Source of the DNA: Anaspis maculata
Taxonomy: Eukaryota > Arthropoda > Insecta > Coleoptera > Scraptiidae
Length of the DNA: 64,000 nt
Direction: 5' to 3'
Assembly (NCBI GenBank): GCA_949128115.1
Contig: OX421963.1
Span: 84,143,602-84,207,601 of the forward strand
Under the pieces are notes generated by a model, which saw only the letters and a program-made list of their open reading frames with translations, had not been told where the DNA came from and searched no databases. This document shows positions 46,218 to 59,690 of this stretch, one piece after another. Positions within the stretch are counted from its first letter, which is position 1; every line of letters begins with the position of its first letter. Position numbers and translations under genes: made by a program.

Positions 46218-47227
46218 AGATAGATAGATAGATAGATAAGTTTATTGTTCCTTAATACAAAAGCAGTATTTTAACAAATTTAACATATAAGAAATCCGCT
46301 TACACAATAAAAATGGGTTATTCATTGCTCACTGAGTATTAATACTATAGTAAAAGTAAGACGTATGATCACAGTGTAATTCAGGATTAAAGTACAAACA
46401 TTTCAGTGGTGGTCGTCTCCTCAACTCCAAGGCGGGGCAGGAGAGTGAGTTGTTCTGAGTCACTCGAATTCGTCGTGTATTAGGGAACGAGTCCTAAAGG
46501 CCGCAATACAGAAGAGATAGATATGATCTATTTTTTGGGGGGTTAGTTGTGTCATGAGATCTCTGTAGAAGGTCTCGGGTGTGGCAGTCTCTGGAAGGTA
46601 TTGGCTCAACCATTTTTGACGGTAGCCCTGGTATAGTGGACAGACGCAGAGGACATGAAACAGATCTTCCTGAACGAGATGATTACACAGGTTACAATTA
46701 ATGGCTGCATCAAACATGCATTTTGATCCATTCACATAAAATCTGTAGAATTTCTTACTAGCTAGTCTGAGCTGGGTGATAAGTCTAATCTTATGGATGT
46801 TCAAGTTGTACCTAAAATAAGGTAGGTCATTTCTGGATTGATCGTAGATTTCAGTATACATGGGATTGTAGGAGGATTCTCTCATTCTGATGACGTTTGC
46901 TGTTAACAATTTGGTTCTGCAGGACTTTATTATTTATTCCAGTCTTCCCTCTGTGTACAAAAAGCTGTGTTTTCCCCAGATATCACCCAGCTCAAACTCG
47001 TTCAGAAGTACCTTGAATTGGGTCACCCAGTTGTAACTTGGTAATGACGTGTTGTTGTAATTTTCGTCTAATGATTTTAGTTTATCGTAGCAAGTTTTTG
47101 GGAGCCTATATGGGGGCATTCTCAGGATTTTAGTCCACCATTTAACACTTCTTTCGAGTATATTCAGTCTCAGATTTGATAAGCCTGTTTCCAATCGTAT
47201 GGAGTAGTTAGGTGTGCTATTATAATT
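46218..47227 (-). mobile_element. 5'-truncated LINE 3' end with 14-bp target duplication
   Basis: The minus strand encodes the C-terminal region of a LINE ORF2: ETGLSNLRLNILERS, VKWWTKILRMPPYRLPKTCY, NIHKIRLITQLRLASKKFY, and a zinc-like CNLCNHLVQEDLFHVLC. A stop codon near 46936 separates two open segments. The 3' end is a tandem tail of TATC units (plus-strand GATA run to about 46240). The direct repeat GCGGGTTGAATGAT lies exactly at 46204-46217 and 47228-47241, marking one retrotransposition event that copied only about 1 kb. Confidence 0.85.
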
Positions 47228-47439
47228 GCGGGTTGAATGATGGAGTATCACCTCGGCGGAGATGACAATCAGAGACCCAACCCCCACGAGGTGGCACGAC
47301 ACCGATGTTTCAGGAACGAAATGCGAAATGGCGGAATTTCTTACTGTTTGTCTCAATAAAATCTTATCAAACCTTATCTTGGCTGTTTTTGATTTCCGCG
47401 GGTATCTCAAACCGTTACAACACTGACGAATCCGGAGTT

Positions 47440-47865
47440 TCGCCATCATGGAAGTGCGAGGTGTCTTCACTGTCTTCCCGAAACGGTCTGAAAGAGTGAG
47501 CGGACTACTTGAACCTATACATTTCGACGTGTGTGGTCCGATGCGGGTTGAGTCTATCAATTGAGTGCCTTGAAATAGAAATCGGAGGTTTTCGAAGCAA
47601 CCAAAGAATTTTTGGCCATGATCGACAACATACATACAAGAAAGTCGAATGTTTCCAATCCAATCATGGTACCAAGTACATCAACCGCGATATTGACGAT
47701 CATTTGAAGAAGCTTGGAACAACTCAACGTTTGACGATTCCAAACAATCCGGAGCAAAATGGCGTTGCTGAAAGAAAGAATCGTACTTTGCTTGACATGG
47801 CCCGTTGTTTGCTAGTACAATCGAGATGCCACCTACATTCTGGGCCGAGGATTGTATATTGTAGA
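47440..47865 (+). mobile_element. Copia-type integrase fragment (dead)
   Basis: The plus strand encodes parts of a Ty1/Copia integrase: FPKRSERVSGLLEPIHFDVC, then after a deletion KVECFQSNHGTKYINRDIDD, LTIPNNPEQNGVAERKNRTL and TFWAED. The catalytic Asp in HFDVCGPM and the Glu in EQNGVAERKN are present. The block between them is missing, and the start is out of frame. No LTRs or reverse transcriptase are visible, so this is a fragment. Confidence 0.8.
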
Positions 47866-47867
47866 TT

Positions 47868-49945
47868 AGAGGTGGTCGTTTGGTCTCGGAGAATTCTTTC
47901 TGCACTGCGACCTATAAGATCTTTTGTGCGTGACCATGCTTCTATTAATTGTCCCAGAAAATCTACCTCCTCACCGAATCGGATGATTTCCTTGGGAGAC
48001 TTACCTCTGATGTCTGCGGGTGTCAGTTTCACACCTCCCAGCAGCGTAAGTCATTTTTGTGCCAGTGCTTCGCACTCGCAGGGTAAGTGCACGGTGGTTT
48101 CATCTGCCGATGTACAAAGCCTGCAAATAGGTGAGTTTTCCTTACCCATTTTTTGCAGGTGATTACTCACTTCGCAATGCCCAGTGAGTATAGACCCGTG
48201 AGTAGTCTTATTTTGTTCTTAGAGAGCGACAGGATGAGCTGCGTCTTTGTTTTGGAGAGCGCAATAAGCTGTTTGGCTTGTCGTTGGCCTGGAATGCTCT
48301 TCCAGTAGGCTTCTATCTGCCTATTCTCCCATTTATCGACTTCTTCCCTTATAAGGGATAACGACATCCCACATGTGGGCTCCGGTCCAATAAATGTTGT
48401 TCGAGCTCCTTTTTTTGCGAGAGCATCCGCTTCTTCATTCCCCTCCATACCCTGGTGAGCGGGTACCCACATTAAAGTGAGTTTGTTGCTCTCAGCCAGC
48501 TGTATGAGGGATTTTTTGCAGTTCCAGGTGGTTTTTGACTTACAGTCATAGGCCTCCAGGTGCCTTAAAGCCGCCTGGCTGTCTGTGGCAAGGCAAATTC
48601 TTGCTCCTTTGTACTGTCTGGATAGGCATACCTGGGCACACCTCTCCACCGCCAGTAATTCGGTCTGTAGAGTAGACAGGAACCTTCCCACATGCAGTGA
48701 TTCCCTATACTTCGGGCCATATATGCCTATCCCGGCTCCTTCCTCTCTTACGGATCCGTCTGTGTACCAGATCATGTTGTTTTTCTGCAGCCGGGCCACC
48801 CTCCGGGCGCTTTCCTGGCGGTCATTTACGACTACTTCATAGGTAGCCCCGGAGTCGTACTCAACTGGCATGAAATCCCTTGAACTCGTGAGGAACTGCT
48901 CCCTTATTGAGTCCAATACTTTCAAGTGTCCTCTTCTTAGGTTTTTGGGTCCTTTTCTGAGGGCACTCACTTGTCCTCCTTTTTCTACTTGTTTGTGCAG
49001 CGGGAGTAGGTCAAACAAAACTTCCATCGCTGCTGTAGGAGTAATGAACATAGCTCCCGTGATACCTGGACAGGCAAGTCTCTGAAGCTCCTGTAGCTTC
49101 TGTTGGCTTGTCTTTTGTCTAGTTTCATCCCACCAAACGAGTGAGGCGTACGTGGTGATCGGTCTAACAACCGTCATGTACAACCAATAGATCATATCTG
49201 GTTTCAGACCCCAAGTCCTTCCGAAGAGTTTGCGGCATATCCAGAACGCCGCTGTGGACTTCGAAATTGTCTTGTTCAGGTGAGAGTTCCAAGCGAGTTT
49301 TCTATCCAGGATGATTCCTAGATATTTGACCTCCTCGGAAAACCCAATTGTAGTTCCCCTCAGTACCGGAGCAGTCAGTTTGACTTTTCTGCGGCGTGTG
49401 AACGAAACTATCACAGTTTTGGCCGGGTTGATGCTGAAGCCCTCTTCCAAGCACCATTGATTGATAGTGTTTATAACATTTTGTGTAAGGGTCGAAGTCG
49501 TACCTTCAAACTTTCCTTTAACAACGACTGCTACACAAGAGGGGCAATAAGACTCCACCCTGAGGACACCCTTTTCCAGTGGTGACTGTCACGGACTCTC
49601 CTCCAAGGTCTGCGGTTACTTTAAGGTCCACAAGCATGAATTGGATCCATTTTAGGGTGGGAGTATCAATCCCTCTTCTCTTGGCGGCTCTTTCAATGGA
49701 CGAGTAAGTGGTGTTGTCGAAAGCATCCTCCACATCCACGAATGTGCCGATCGCAGTTTCTTTTGCTTCCAGTGTTTTCTTTATCTCTAACACTAGGTTG
49801 TGTAGAGCATCCACTGTGGATTTTCCAGGCTGATATGCATATTGTCGCATATGGGGTGGATTCCATTTTAGGATGTCATTCCCCAGGTAGTTATCTACAA
49901 TTTTTTCCATGGTTTTCAGGGGGAACGATGTGAGGCTAATGTGAG
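47868..49945 (-). mobile_element. 5'-truncated LINE: RT remnant plus RNase H (I/R1-like), dead
   Basis: The minus strand carries the end of an ORF2 polyprotein. It opens at LTSFPLKTMEKIVDNYL, followed by YAYQPGKSTVDALHNLVLEI, TFVDVEDAFDNTTYSS and GCPQGGVLLPLL. The sequence then jumps directly to VAVVVKGKFEG, so the catalytic YADD box has been deleted. The RNase H domain is complete in its acidic residues: WYTDGSVREEGAG, TELLAVE, ATDSQAAL and EEADALAKKGA. A CRLC...H...C tail follows after one frameshift (near 48170). The RNase H points to the I/LOA or an R1-related clade. It borders the Copia fragment at about 47867. Confidence 0.9.
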
Positions 49946-49949
49946 GAAG

Positions 49950-52302
49950 TAGACACAGTAAATTACATTAGATATCGTTGTCGTTCTCAAAGCCTGAATG
50001 GTAAAACGCCACATAAAGTGTAGATCACAAGAAAACCCGACGTGAGCCTCTTTCGAGAATTCGGTTGTTTTGTTTTCTGTCCGGATATAAAACTGAATCA
50101 GGGAAATTTGAGCAAATAAGCGCGAGAGAGGGTGTTTCCTTAGATTACGGCCAGAAAGTGGAGGATTCAGAGTATGGATATACCTTGTAAAAAAAAAAGG
50201 TAGTGATCATGTACTGGAACTTTTCTCTCCTACGTACGGAGACGTAAAGTTCTTTGAATCAAATGAAAGCGACAGTAACAAGTTTAAGGAGTTTTTGCCG
50301 GAAGACGTCGTCAGGAAAGAAACGACTCTCGACGCTTCATCTCCATGATTCGTTGTGATTGAAAGTGCAAAATCTCAAGAGGTGGAACACGTTAATAATT
50401 GTTTCGTATATGAAACCCGTGTTTGATCTGTCCTGCACCAATAAAAATGCATCGTCAGATCAACACACATGAGAGGGAGCAAGATTTACAACGGATTGTT
50501 TGGCGTGAGCGCCAAAATTTCTAAGACCGGCACTGTTTTCTTCATACCTTTGAGGATCTGTAAGTAACTTTGTTGGAAAGCATTCCTGGAGAAAATGTCA
50601 CTTTCAATTTTCAATATATCACCGAAACACTTTGTATTATTGCATCTTGAAAAGAACATGACATTTTTTAGGCCCTAAGACAACACCTCAAGATGTGAGT
50701 TTTCTCGTAGCGAGAAATTTGTTGCAAAAGATGAATGAAAACTATTACTACTTATGTACTCATTATTCCTGAGCTTCCCATGATTATGGCCGAAGCACTA
50801 TTTGTACGTTATGATAACAATACGTTTAGTTTGTATAGATAAAGCTTGATTTTATAATTTGAGTTCCAAATTCGTATTGTATTTGCCTCCGAGCTCATTA
50901 TTACCTTTACTGGGCCATTCCTAACGTAAATTGTATAGTCTCGATCTATTGGATTAGCGTCGCACCCAAATTAAAGATTATCCGTGCTCCAATTACGGCC
51001 CGACCCGCAACACGAAAAAAAGCACGCGGACAGAGTGGTGTTTTCAGAATTTAAATTTAATCGTCAAGCGCCGACGGGATTTTTTAATAACCATACGAAA
51101 TTATCACAGAGCATGGATAATGACTTAATAGGGTCATATTTTATTAGATTTCAGACGGGTATCAAAGGAGCCGCCAAAATCTTAATTTTCTCTGGAGCAC
51201 TTTCCGTTATAGGCAATGTCTACCTATACATGTAGGCCTTTATTGCAAAAGCTCAGCAGCTCCGAGCTTTCATTCTGTGCGGTGTGCGGCCCTGTAATAA
51301 AAATCAAAGACGACAGTCCAAGTGTCATCCGTACCTAACCCGTAGACACACGCACGCAGGCTTTAGTATTCAAAGCTCCGTCGTGCCACCTATTTGAAAT
51401 TTCGTATCACCGGCGTAGCCTGATATCGTATGCAGGAAGGATAACGCCACACACCGGACGCTACAGATCCAATGTGTCCGGAGCAGGACCTGAGCAGTCT
51501 TACAATGTGTAAAAGACCCATCCAGACATGACTCACACCGTGGGAGTGGCCGTTCAGAATCGTAATTACCATCGACGGCTATCGTTATACAATGTTATTA
51601 TTAAACGGCTCAAAGAATATTGTATAGGTAATCCATATACCATCGGTGGTTTTATCATCCTCAAATCTCACACAAAGATGACCGGAATGGTAATTCACCA
51701 ATTCAATCGATTTTCCCACAATTCAGGCCGCATCAATAGCATATCCTACAACAATAATAAATAATTGAAGCGAGTGCTATTGTTTTTCATCAAGACGCCC
51801 ACCGCACCTGGAGCGTGGGTGCGCAAATTAGATCATGCCCGAAACGGATACTTAATCATTTCGACTGCTCTGAAAGAAGAAACAACGCCCATGCTAATTT
51901 ATCTAAAGGCGCCGTTCTAGTTCCAACGGCAATAATGATGACGTCTTGTGGTGTTATTGTTGTGAAAGCGAAAGACGCTCGCAATGCACAAAAGTCTTTC
52001 CTTGTCAGGAATTTTGAGCCCTTAGGAGGAATAGAAATAAGTATGTATACCTATGTAAATCGTAAAGAGTATGGAATATTTAAATTTTTGTTACGAATTC
52101 GCGTTAGGTGCTTCGATGATAATTATTAGTTAGGAGAGAACAGTTCAAGCACGCACTATTTATTACTGCGTACACTATCAATTCAGAAATCACAAAAACC
52201 GCCGCATATGAAGATTGTTGTTCAACTTGCTGCGGCTGATCTGCTCAGTAGTAGCTGCGAATCCAAGTCTATCACTTCCTGGCAGCAGTGATAGAGCTTA
52301 TA
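49950..52302. other. Long non-coding stretch
   Basis: No family is recognised. Open frames at 50984-51235 and 51815-52129 show no motif. The stretch ends at the TA target of the palindrome at 52303. Confidence 0.45.
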
Positions 52303-53382
52303 ACGGGTGATCATTTGAAAACTATCCACCTGCAATAACTCCCGATACCTAGTGGAAATGTCTTCGAGTAAAAACAGGTCGATTTTTATATCGAGGGGGA
52401 CATCTAAAAAATACATTGGCGAATTTCTATCTTCAGCCCCCTCGTCCCCACCCACCCTTACTTTGAAATTTCAAATGACATTACCTATTTTGCGATACAT
52501 CATATCAAACAGAATTGAATTCTCTCTCTGAAAAAATATTTATAAAATTATCAACCCCACCCCCTCTTCTTCCTAAAATTCTCTAAGTGTCCAATTTAAT
52601 ATTCTTGACCTCTTAATTCTCTTCAGTGCAATCGACGTCATCCTGCACAGCATTGGAAGAGAAAATTTTCTATGGAAAAACTGCCAACCAAATTCACCCC
52701 TTTGCTCCCCCCACCTGACCCTGAAAATTCAAAATGACAATACCTACATTGTGATACATCAAACTGAAGAGAATTGAATTCTTTTCTTGTGAACATTTTT
52801 AGAAATTTTTAAAAACCCCCATTTTCTTCCTAAAAAAACTTCAAATGTCCAATTCAATGGGAAAGGGGTTGAAAATTTCAAGAAAATCATTCACAGAAAG
52901 AGAATTCCATTCCTTCCAATGTGATGTATAACAAAGTAGGTGGTGTTTTGTTTAATTTTGAAGTTGAGGTGGGAGAGAGCAATAGGGTGAATTTGGGTGA
53001 CACTTTTTGCACCAAAACTTATCTTCTTAAGCGCTATTTGGGATAATGCTGACTGAACTGAAGAGATTTGAGGGGTCACGAATATTAAATGGGACACTCG
53101 GAGAGTTTTTAGGGAGAAGGAGGGTGGGGTTGAACATTTTGAAAATATTTTTTTCAGAAGGAGAATTGAATTTCCTTTAGTTTGATGTATCGCAAGGTAG
53201 GTAGTGCCATTTGAAATTTCAAAGTTGAGGTGAGTGGGGGCGAGGGGGCTGAAGATAGAAATTTGCTAATATACGTTTTAGATGTCCCCTTCGATACAAA
53301 AATTGACCTGTTTTTGCTCGAGGAAATATTGACTAAGAATCGGGAGTTATTGCGGGTGGATAGTTTTCAAATGATCACCCGG
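52303..53382. mobile_element. 1.08-kb palindromic element, TA target site
   Basis: The ends (A)CGGGTGATCATTTGAAAAC and its inverse are flanked by TA (52301-52302 and 53383-53384). The arms share ATAACTCCCGAT, TTTTTATATCGAGGGGGACA or relatives, and the CACCCACCC-rich block. The centre lies near 52840. It is the best-preserved copy of the family that hosts the 13846 insertion. Open frames in the arms are incidental. Confidence 0.8.
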
Positions 53383-55379
53383 TATACTCTGGTGTTGTAT
53401 TCGAGAATATACCAGGTGTCCTACGACAACTCCAGCATTGGCAACCAGTTCATTTGCGGGAATGGCGGGAGCTGAGCTCTAGAAAAGTCTGTCGGGCTTG
53501 CGTGTATTCTGGGTAGCTCCAAAGCACCGTAAAAGAAATAAATGAAAATTCAGTCTAATGTTCTTTAGTTCAAAGACTCTACCAAATAATTATTGTCATC
53601 CGCGTTCAGTTGCATGCAAACTTTGCCTTGTAGTTTTGCCTTGCACTGAGTTCAACTTCTGGAGTCGTTGAATACCGGATTGAATTCATCAGTTTTTAAT
53701 AAGGTCGTCTTCATTCCCGTGACAAGCTCTACATGGAAATATCAGGAACTGTCGGGGCGCTGAAACAAAATCATTAGCTTCTAGGAGGAGGGGAGTTCAT
53801 CAATCCGATCATCAATTACGACTCCAGGCAGGGTCCGAACCTTGATACAAACGCGATTCTATTCTATTTCAATTACTTGATTTTTCACGTAGCTCTCAAA
53901 ATTTACATTTTCCGAATAATTATAGGAGCTCCGGAAACGCAGGGGAAGCTCACCGGCGAGTTTCCAGATCAAACCCACTAGGTCCGGTGCTCTGAGTACC
54001 GCAGTCACAACACACCAAGTCCAGAGGGCCCAAGGGTTCGAATACCTTTCTATGAAGGTATCCAACAAAGGACCAGGCATAATAGTGGCTGTACCTGATG
54101 GCCGACAGTAGCGCACGTGCAGGCAGATTCGGAACGCACGCGTAAGCCTCACATTTTTCACGACAAAGCTCAATCGAAAGCACCAATCCCAACCCACCAA
54201 GACTAACCCTCCGCTCGCCGAGGTCATCACTCTGCTACTCGAGATACCAAAACAAGAGAACTCATTTTTATCGGGCCTGGATCATTAGGGCGTTTCAACT
54301 CGACATCCTTGAGGTGGGTTGAAACTCGTCGTCGAAGGGTCGCGACTCAGCATCCTAGAGGGGGTTCGAAACATATTATCAACAGATTCCAGCTCTACGA
54401 TTTGGAGATGAGTCGAAACTCAAGACCAAAAAAGCCTCGGCAAAACAACCTGGCGCAGGGTTGGAACTCGTCGTCAGATGGCTTTGACTCGACACCTGGA
54501 GTCGGGTGAAGACTCAACATCCAAGGGCTTTGACAAGACATCGTAAATGTGAATTACAACTCAAAAAGTAGCAACTCATCAGCCTCTAGGCGGGTTAAAA
54601 CTCAACTTGGAGGAATCTCGACCCAACTACCCTCAAGGAGATAAAAAAGCGTCTCCGAAGGGTTCCAACTTGACTATCTCCAGGGAGCTAAGGCGCATCA
54701 GCCGGGGCTTTGACTCGGCATCATCCAAGTGGGCTGGAACTCATCATCGGGGCTTCAACTCTACGGCCTCTAGGAGGGTCGCGACGCAACATCAACGGGT
54801 TCCAGCTCAGTTTCCTGGAAGAAGATTAAAACTCTCCGCTATAAGACTCGCAGAAGCATTCGGCAACGAACGTGACAATTCGAGAGCGGACGGCAGCCCA
54901 GGCAAATTGGTCCAGGTACAACGGTCAAACTCCATCGAAGCTGCTCTATTCCCAGCAATTCAGAATATTTTATCGTATCAAAAACAATCGCGAACGGCGC
55001 ATAGTCATAAATTCCACTGTAGGTGACTTGATATAGCGCACTGGAATGCGGCGTGGCTGGGCAGCAGGTGCACGGAGCGTCGATACAGCAGGCAGACTAA
55101 CTGGTTTGATGTGCGGGTGCTTTATTTCATTCGCACATTCATTGCATCATTTTATCGGACGTCGAGCAGGGACGGTTGTTGGATATCGAGGAGTAGGAAG
55201 TGAATCATGTCGAAGAGCTTCGCGGAATTTACACGAATGAATTAAATAACTAGCGACATCTCCTTATAATGCCTTGACTCTGAATATTCACATATACCTC
55301 GATTTCAATTGTTTTTATGGTTTTGAAAAATTCAATAATGAAAACATTGGGAAAGGTCAGATTCCAATGGTTGAAAGTC

Positions 55380-56453
55380 TTAGTTTGGTATCGCGCTTTC
55401 TCGTTAAATATGCCGAGACCTATACCTGTGGACCAACTGCCACTCATCCCACGCATGAAAGAGCAAGGTGAGTCAACGCAAGTAAGCGCCAATCTTCTTG
55501 GAGTCTCAAGGAGATTCGATCCAATGGGCTCTCCAGAGGAACGACAAGGGGGATATTGGCCATCGTCCACTCACGGAAAATCACAGGAAGACTACAGCTG
55601 CGCAAGATAGGCTGACAAGGAGGAAGGCAATGCGAAGGCGCACGTCAACGTCAAGCAGAATAAGATCAGAAGCTGGAGTTCATCACATCTCGGGCAAGAC
55701 AGTTTACCGCCGACTCTATGAAACTGGCTTGAACGCCAGGAGACGAGCAGCTTGCTCTCTCTTCAAAGCGACTCATCGAGCAACCCGTCGGGCTTGGGCA
55801 CAACAACACCAGAACTGGGGAATAGCGAAGTAGAGTAGATGTTTGTTCACTGATGAATCCAAGTTTAATTTGTTTAGATTGGATAGTTGTGTACTTGTGT
55901 GGCGAGTTGGCGACAAAGGAATGAGAGATTTATGGAAGAGAATATGGAGGCAAGGGTGGCTTATGGTGGTGGAGGTGTGACTGTTTGGGGTGGAGTAGGT
56001 ATGAATGGGAAGAGTAAATTGGTAATCCTGGAAGCGGGTGAGAGCATAAATGGTGAGAGGTATCGATAATTATGTATGAGGAATATCGTGGTCCCTCACG
56101 CCCAAAACGTCGGCAATAACTTTTTTCTTATTGATGATAATGCCCGGCCACATCGTGTAAGGGTTTTGAACGACTTTTTGAGGGATCACGATGTTGAGAA
56201 AATGGAGTGGCCACCTTTGTCTCCAGACATGAATGTGATTGAGCATATATGGAGCAGGATGAAATTGGGAGTGAAAGAAAGAGAAGGGCGAATGGAAAAC
56301 TTGAATGATTTGGCGAATGCGATTAGGGATGATGGGAAGCTATTCCCCAGGACTTTCTCGCCAATCTTGTGGAATCTATGCCTCGACGTGTTGCAGCACT
56401 GCATCAGGCAAGAGGCGGCCCTACCAAATACTGAAGTTTGTTGTTCTCGTTGA
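55380..56453 (+). pseudogene. Tc1/mariner transposase, frameshifted
   Basis: This is a DDE transposase of the Tc1 group, the enzyme that cuts and pastes Tc1 elements at TA. The start PRPIPVDQLPLIPRMKEQ lies just after 55410, followed by ISGKTVYRRLYETGLNARRR (helix-turn-helix), FTDESKFNLF with the first Asp (about 55846), FLIDDNARPHRVR with the second Asp, and WPPLSPDMNVIEHIW with the final Glu. The three acidic residues are intact, but at least two frameshifts and a stop near 55832 (end of GIAK) break the frame. It lies in the spacer of the giant foldback and faces a second copy at 56600-57690. Confidence 0.85.
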
Positions 56454-56873
56454 AGAAGATCTGAGTAAAATGTTGATTCTCTGGATTTTTCAAGATTGCC
56501 GCGAAATTTTGATTGCTTGTAATTTTGAGAGTACAATACATTGCAGGTAGATATAGGGATATCTCGAGTTAGAGTCAAATGGGCCAAGCTACTCATCTCC
56601 TGGCGTCCAAGCCCAGTTTCATGGAAGCTGGCGTCAGACTGTATTGCTTGAGACGTGAAGAACTCCAGCCTCTGCTCTTATTCTGATCGACGTTGATGTA
56701 AGTCTTCGCATTGCACCCCTTCTTATCAGCTCTGGAGAGCTTGTTGGATCGACCTCCTCGAGACTCCAAGGAGATTGGCGACAACTTGCGTTGACTCACT
56801 TTGCTCTCTCATGCGTGTGAGAGTGGCAATTAGTCGCCAGGTATAGGTCTCGGCATATTGAATGGGATAGAGC

Positions 56874-57594
56874 CATGGGCGCCCGGAGGGGAGGGGGGGC
56901 AAGGGGGGGCGCTTGCCCCCTCCCTGGCTCCGGAGCAGCTGAATAAATTCTTCCTTACGAAAAAAAAATTTTTTTCGGGAAAGGAAAAAAAAATTCATTT
57001 TCGAAAGAAAAAACTTTGAGAAGGTAATTTACATTTTCTTGAATTGTTAGAGCAATTTGAAATTTCATTAGGCTTCTACCTAAATTAGATAGCTACCCGT
57101 AAAGTCATAAAATAGGTAGATAGGTAGGTAGGTAGGTAACGATCTGCAATTTGTGCATTCCAGCTACTCTGCCTCTGGTTTAAAACACCACGGGTTTCTT
57201 TTAACATAATGAACGAGTGTAACAATTGACCTCTATATCAATCATGGCAATAATTGAAATTTTCTAAACCTCTGCTCTGGTTTAAAACACTAAGGGTTTT
57301 TTCAAGATAATAAACGAGTGTAACTATTGACCTGGCTATTTTGAAGTAAATTTTTATACATTTTGTACAAAATATCAAATTTCAATGAATTTCTCTAAAG
57401 TTAAGTTCAATTTTCAAATATATTTACTTATTTTTCGCACAATAATTATTATCACCATTATTATTATTATTCGAAAAAATTTTCGCCTGCGGCGCTAATC
57501 TAAAGGACTTCGCAAATTAGGCCAGGTAGGTATGTGACGTTCTCTAACTAAAGCTATTTGCTACCCCCTGACAAAAATCCTGCGGGCGCCCATG
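56874..57594. mobile_element. 721-bp non-autonomous hAT element, 8-bp TSD GATAGAGC
   Basis: The ends CATGGGCGCCCG and CGGGCGCCCATG are flanked by the perfect direct repeat GATAGAGC (56866-56873 and 57595-57602), the 8-bp length typical of hAT elements. The left interior is a G-rich tract (56888-56920). The rest is AT-rich with no transposase. It interrupts the second Tc1 copy. Confidence 0.9.
57112..57138. repeat. (TAGG)n / (TAGA)n microsatellite
   Basis: A short tetranucleotide run inside the hAT element. Confidence 0.85.
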
Positions 57595-57699
57595 GATAGA
57601 GCGACAACCAGATCAAGACTCCCAACAAGGGGTCAAGACTTTCGACAAGAGAAATATGACTTTTTTCAATGTTTTCATTATTGAATTTTCAAAAGCCAT

Positions 57700-59690
57700 G
57701 GAAACCATTTTTTAGAAAATTTACAGTTTTGACATATCACAATCTGCATCACTCAACATAAAAATTCCTATATCTCCGTTATTAGGCATCCGATCCAAGA
57801 AATTCCAAGGACTGTTTCGAGATAACAGTTTATGCTTCATAACTTGTGCACTGGAAAAAATATATTTTTTTTCACAAATGGGACTTTGTTGAAGATTTTC
57901 CAATCTTGCATTGTTTCCTGTATCACCCTGTATATATTTCATCTCGAATTTTCCAAGATTTTTTCTGATATGAAAAATAATGAAGAAGAAGAAGAAGATA
58001 AATAATGAATAAGGGCAAGATATAGCTAATCATGGCAGCAAAAAAAAATTTATCGCCCGCGGCACCCAAAAGCTTTCGGCCTTCAAAGTTGAACCGTTTC
58101 TTTGGTGGCGACAACTAATTTGTCCAGCAGTTTATATCAGATATAGAGCATAGAAGGGACTATGGAATACATATAATACATATTATATATTATATTATAT
58201 TATATTACATACATATAATACAACATAAATTTATACATAAGGATGGATAGGGATAGATAGGGATAGACACAAGGATCGAATATAGAACATTTTTCCTCGT
58301 TGGGTTGGCAACAATATAACGTTGTCAAGGTGCCGTCTTCAAACTTTGAAATCGTACAATCTCACATCCGTCTGACGAGTCTGACTGACAACGTCAAACC
58401 GCCGACCGTAGTTTTATTCCTTCCTGTGCCATTTTTTGCCTTTGACTGCTTTGATTGAAGCTTTGATCTATGCGGTAAGTACCTACCCGTTTTCTTTATT
58501 TCTTGGTCAATCTGACTAGTCTCTTTCTTTAGTCTTTAGTGCTGTCCACCAAAAAGCCTACTGCATGTTTGTCACCCGTGCTCTGACCTGGCTTGACCTT
58601 CGGCTTCATTCCACACATCAGTGTTCCTGCTCCCCACATTTTATTTGGAGATCCATCGCGTCCTCCCCACATAGATCTCTTGTGGCTCTAAACTATTACC
58701 TATCCTGAATTGTAGGCTAATGATGCGTACCTATAAAAGCTCACTGCCCATTTCCAACCTCTTATTTCTGTGCTATTGCTGAACTTTCAGATTTTCGGCT
58801 GAAAAATGAATTCTGAATACTGAATACTGTCTCATGAATACTGAGACAGTATTATGAGAGGTTTCTGCAGTCAGTTTCTCTGAAACCTTGTTAGACTTTA
58901 TTGCCCAAATGCCCATGGTAAGAGAATTCGATAGGAAACCGATTTTGCGAGCATGTTCAAAATGACACTGTCACAGTGACATTCCTTACATTCTTGATTA
59001 TTAAATTATCAAACAGTCTGACCAACCTCACTTGAAATCCCTGCCCTGGCGCGAAGTAAATTTTTCAAATTTGTTTTTCTCTGTAGAAAATGACAGTATT
59101 TTTGTAAAATTCTTAGTAGAGTCCCTTCACCACTTATACAGGCAATCGAAAGTATTTCCAGCGAAACCTATTCCAGTGGCAAGTACCTCATCATTGAAGC
59201 TCAAATATATAAAGTTGTTGTTGTAGTAGGCAGTCGTGATTTTCCACCATTTCCTGTTCAACCGCTATGGAGTTTTATCCTGACCTGCGGTAGACCAAGA
59301 AAGGCCAAACGATAACAATGCATTTGGCTTGGCGGTTGCAAACTTCGACATGCGGTGAGCCCTACGAAACATCCATTTCAGGTGCAGACATGCTAGAAAT
59401 GAGATGAAAAATGAAAACGGTTTTCAAGATTACCTCTTTGGAAAAACTGCGATTTTTTCACCTTTTTATCCCATGGACAGATTCTCATAATTGTTTTAAA
59501 ACAGAAGGTGACTGGTTCTTGCACATTTTCCATCAATTTTTTTCCAAATCCCCCACAAATTTCCCGGTCGAGAATGTGAAACCGGCCTGAGTTTCGAGAC
59601 CGGATTCTCAAATGATGGGGCTCGAAGTGAAGCCTCAATTGACGACTTTCAATTATAAGACAATTTGAAATAAGATATGAGGTTTTCCCG
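57700..59690. other. Spacer of the giant foldback, no recognised gene
   Basis: Contains an AT-dinucleotide-rich run (58160-58215) and GGATAG repeats (58240-58270). Open frames at 59032-59226 and 59393-59638 have no recognised motif. Confidence 0.45.
58160..58215. repeat. (TATAT)n AT-rich low-complexity run
   Basis: Repeated TTATAT and ACATAT words; no other feature. Confidence 0.8.

Larger units (their letters stand above)
56600..57690 (-). pseudogene. Second Tc1 copy, 5' part only, opposed to the first
   Basis: Reading from about 57690 leftward, the same element start appears (CATTATTGAATTTTC on the plus strand). After the hAT insertion come the MPRPIPV-equivalent region, ANLLGVSRRSIQQALQS and KKGCNAKTYINVDQNKSRGW, ending near 56593. 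It diverges from the 55380 copy by many substitutions. The catalytic half is absent. The two copies meet at about 56590, giving a head-to-head inverted pair. Confidence 0.75.

Noticed and set aside
47305..47635. Protein-coding gene across 46934-47635 on the minus strand
   Set aside because: The frame runs by chance from the Copia fragment through unrelated DNA into the LINE stub. Only the LINE part has family motifs.
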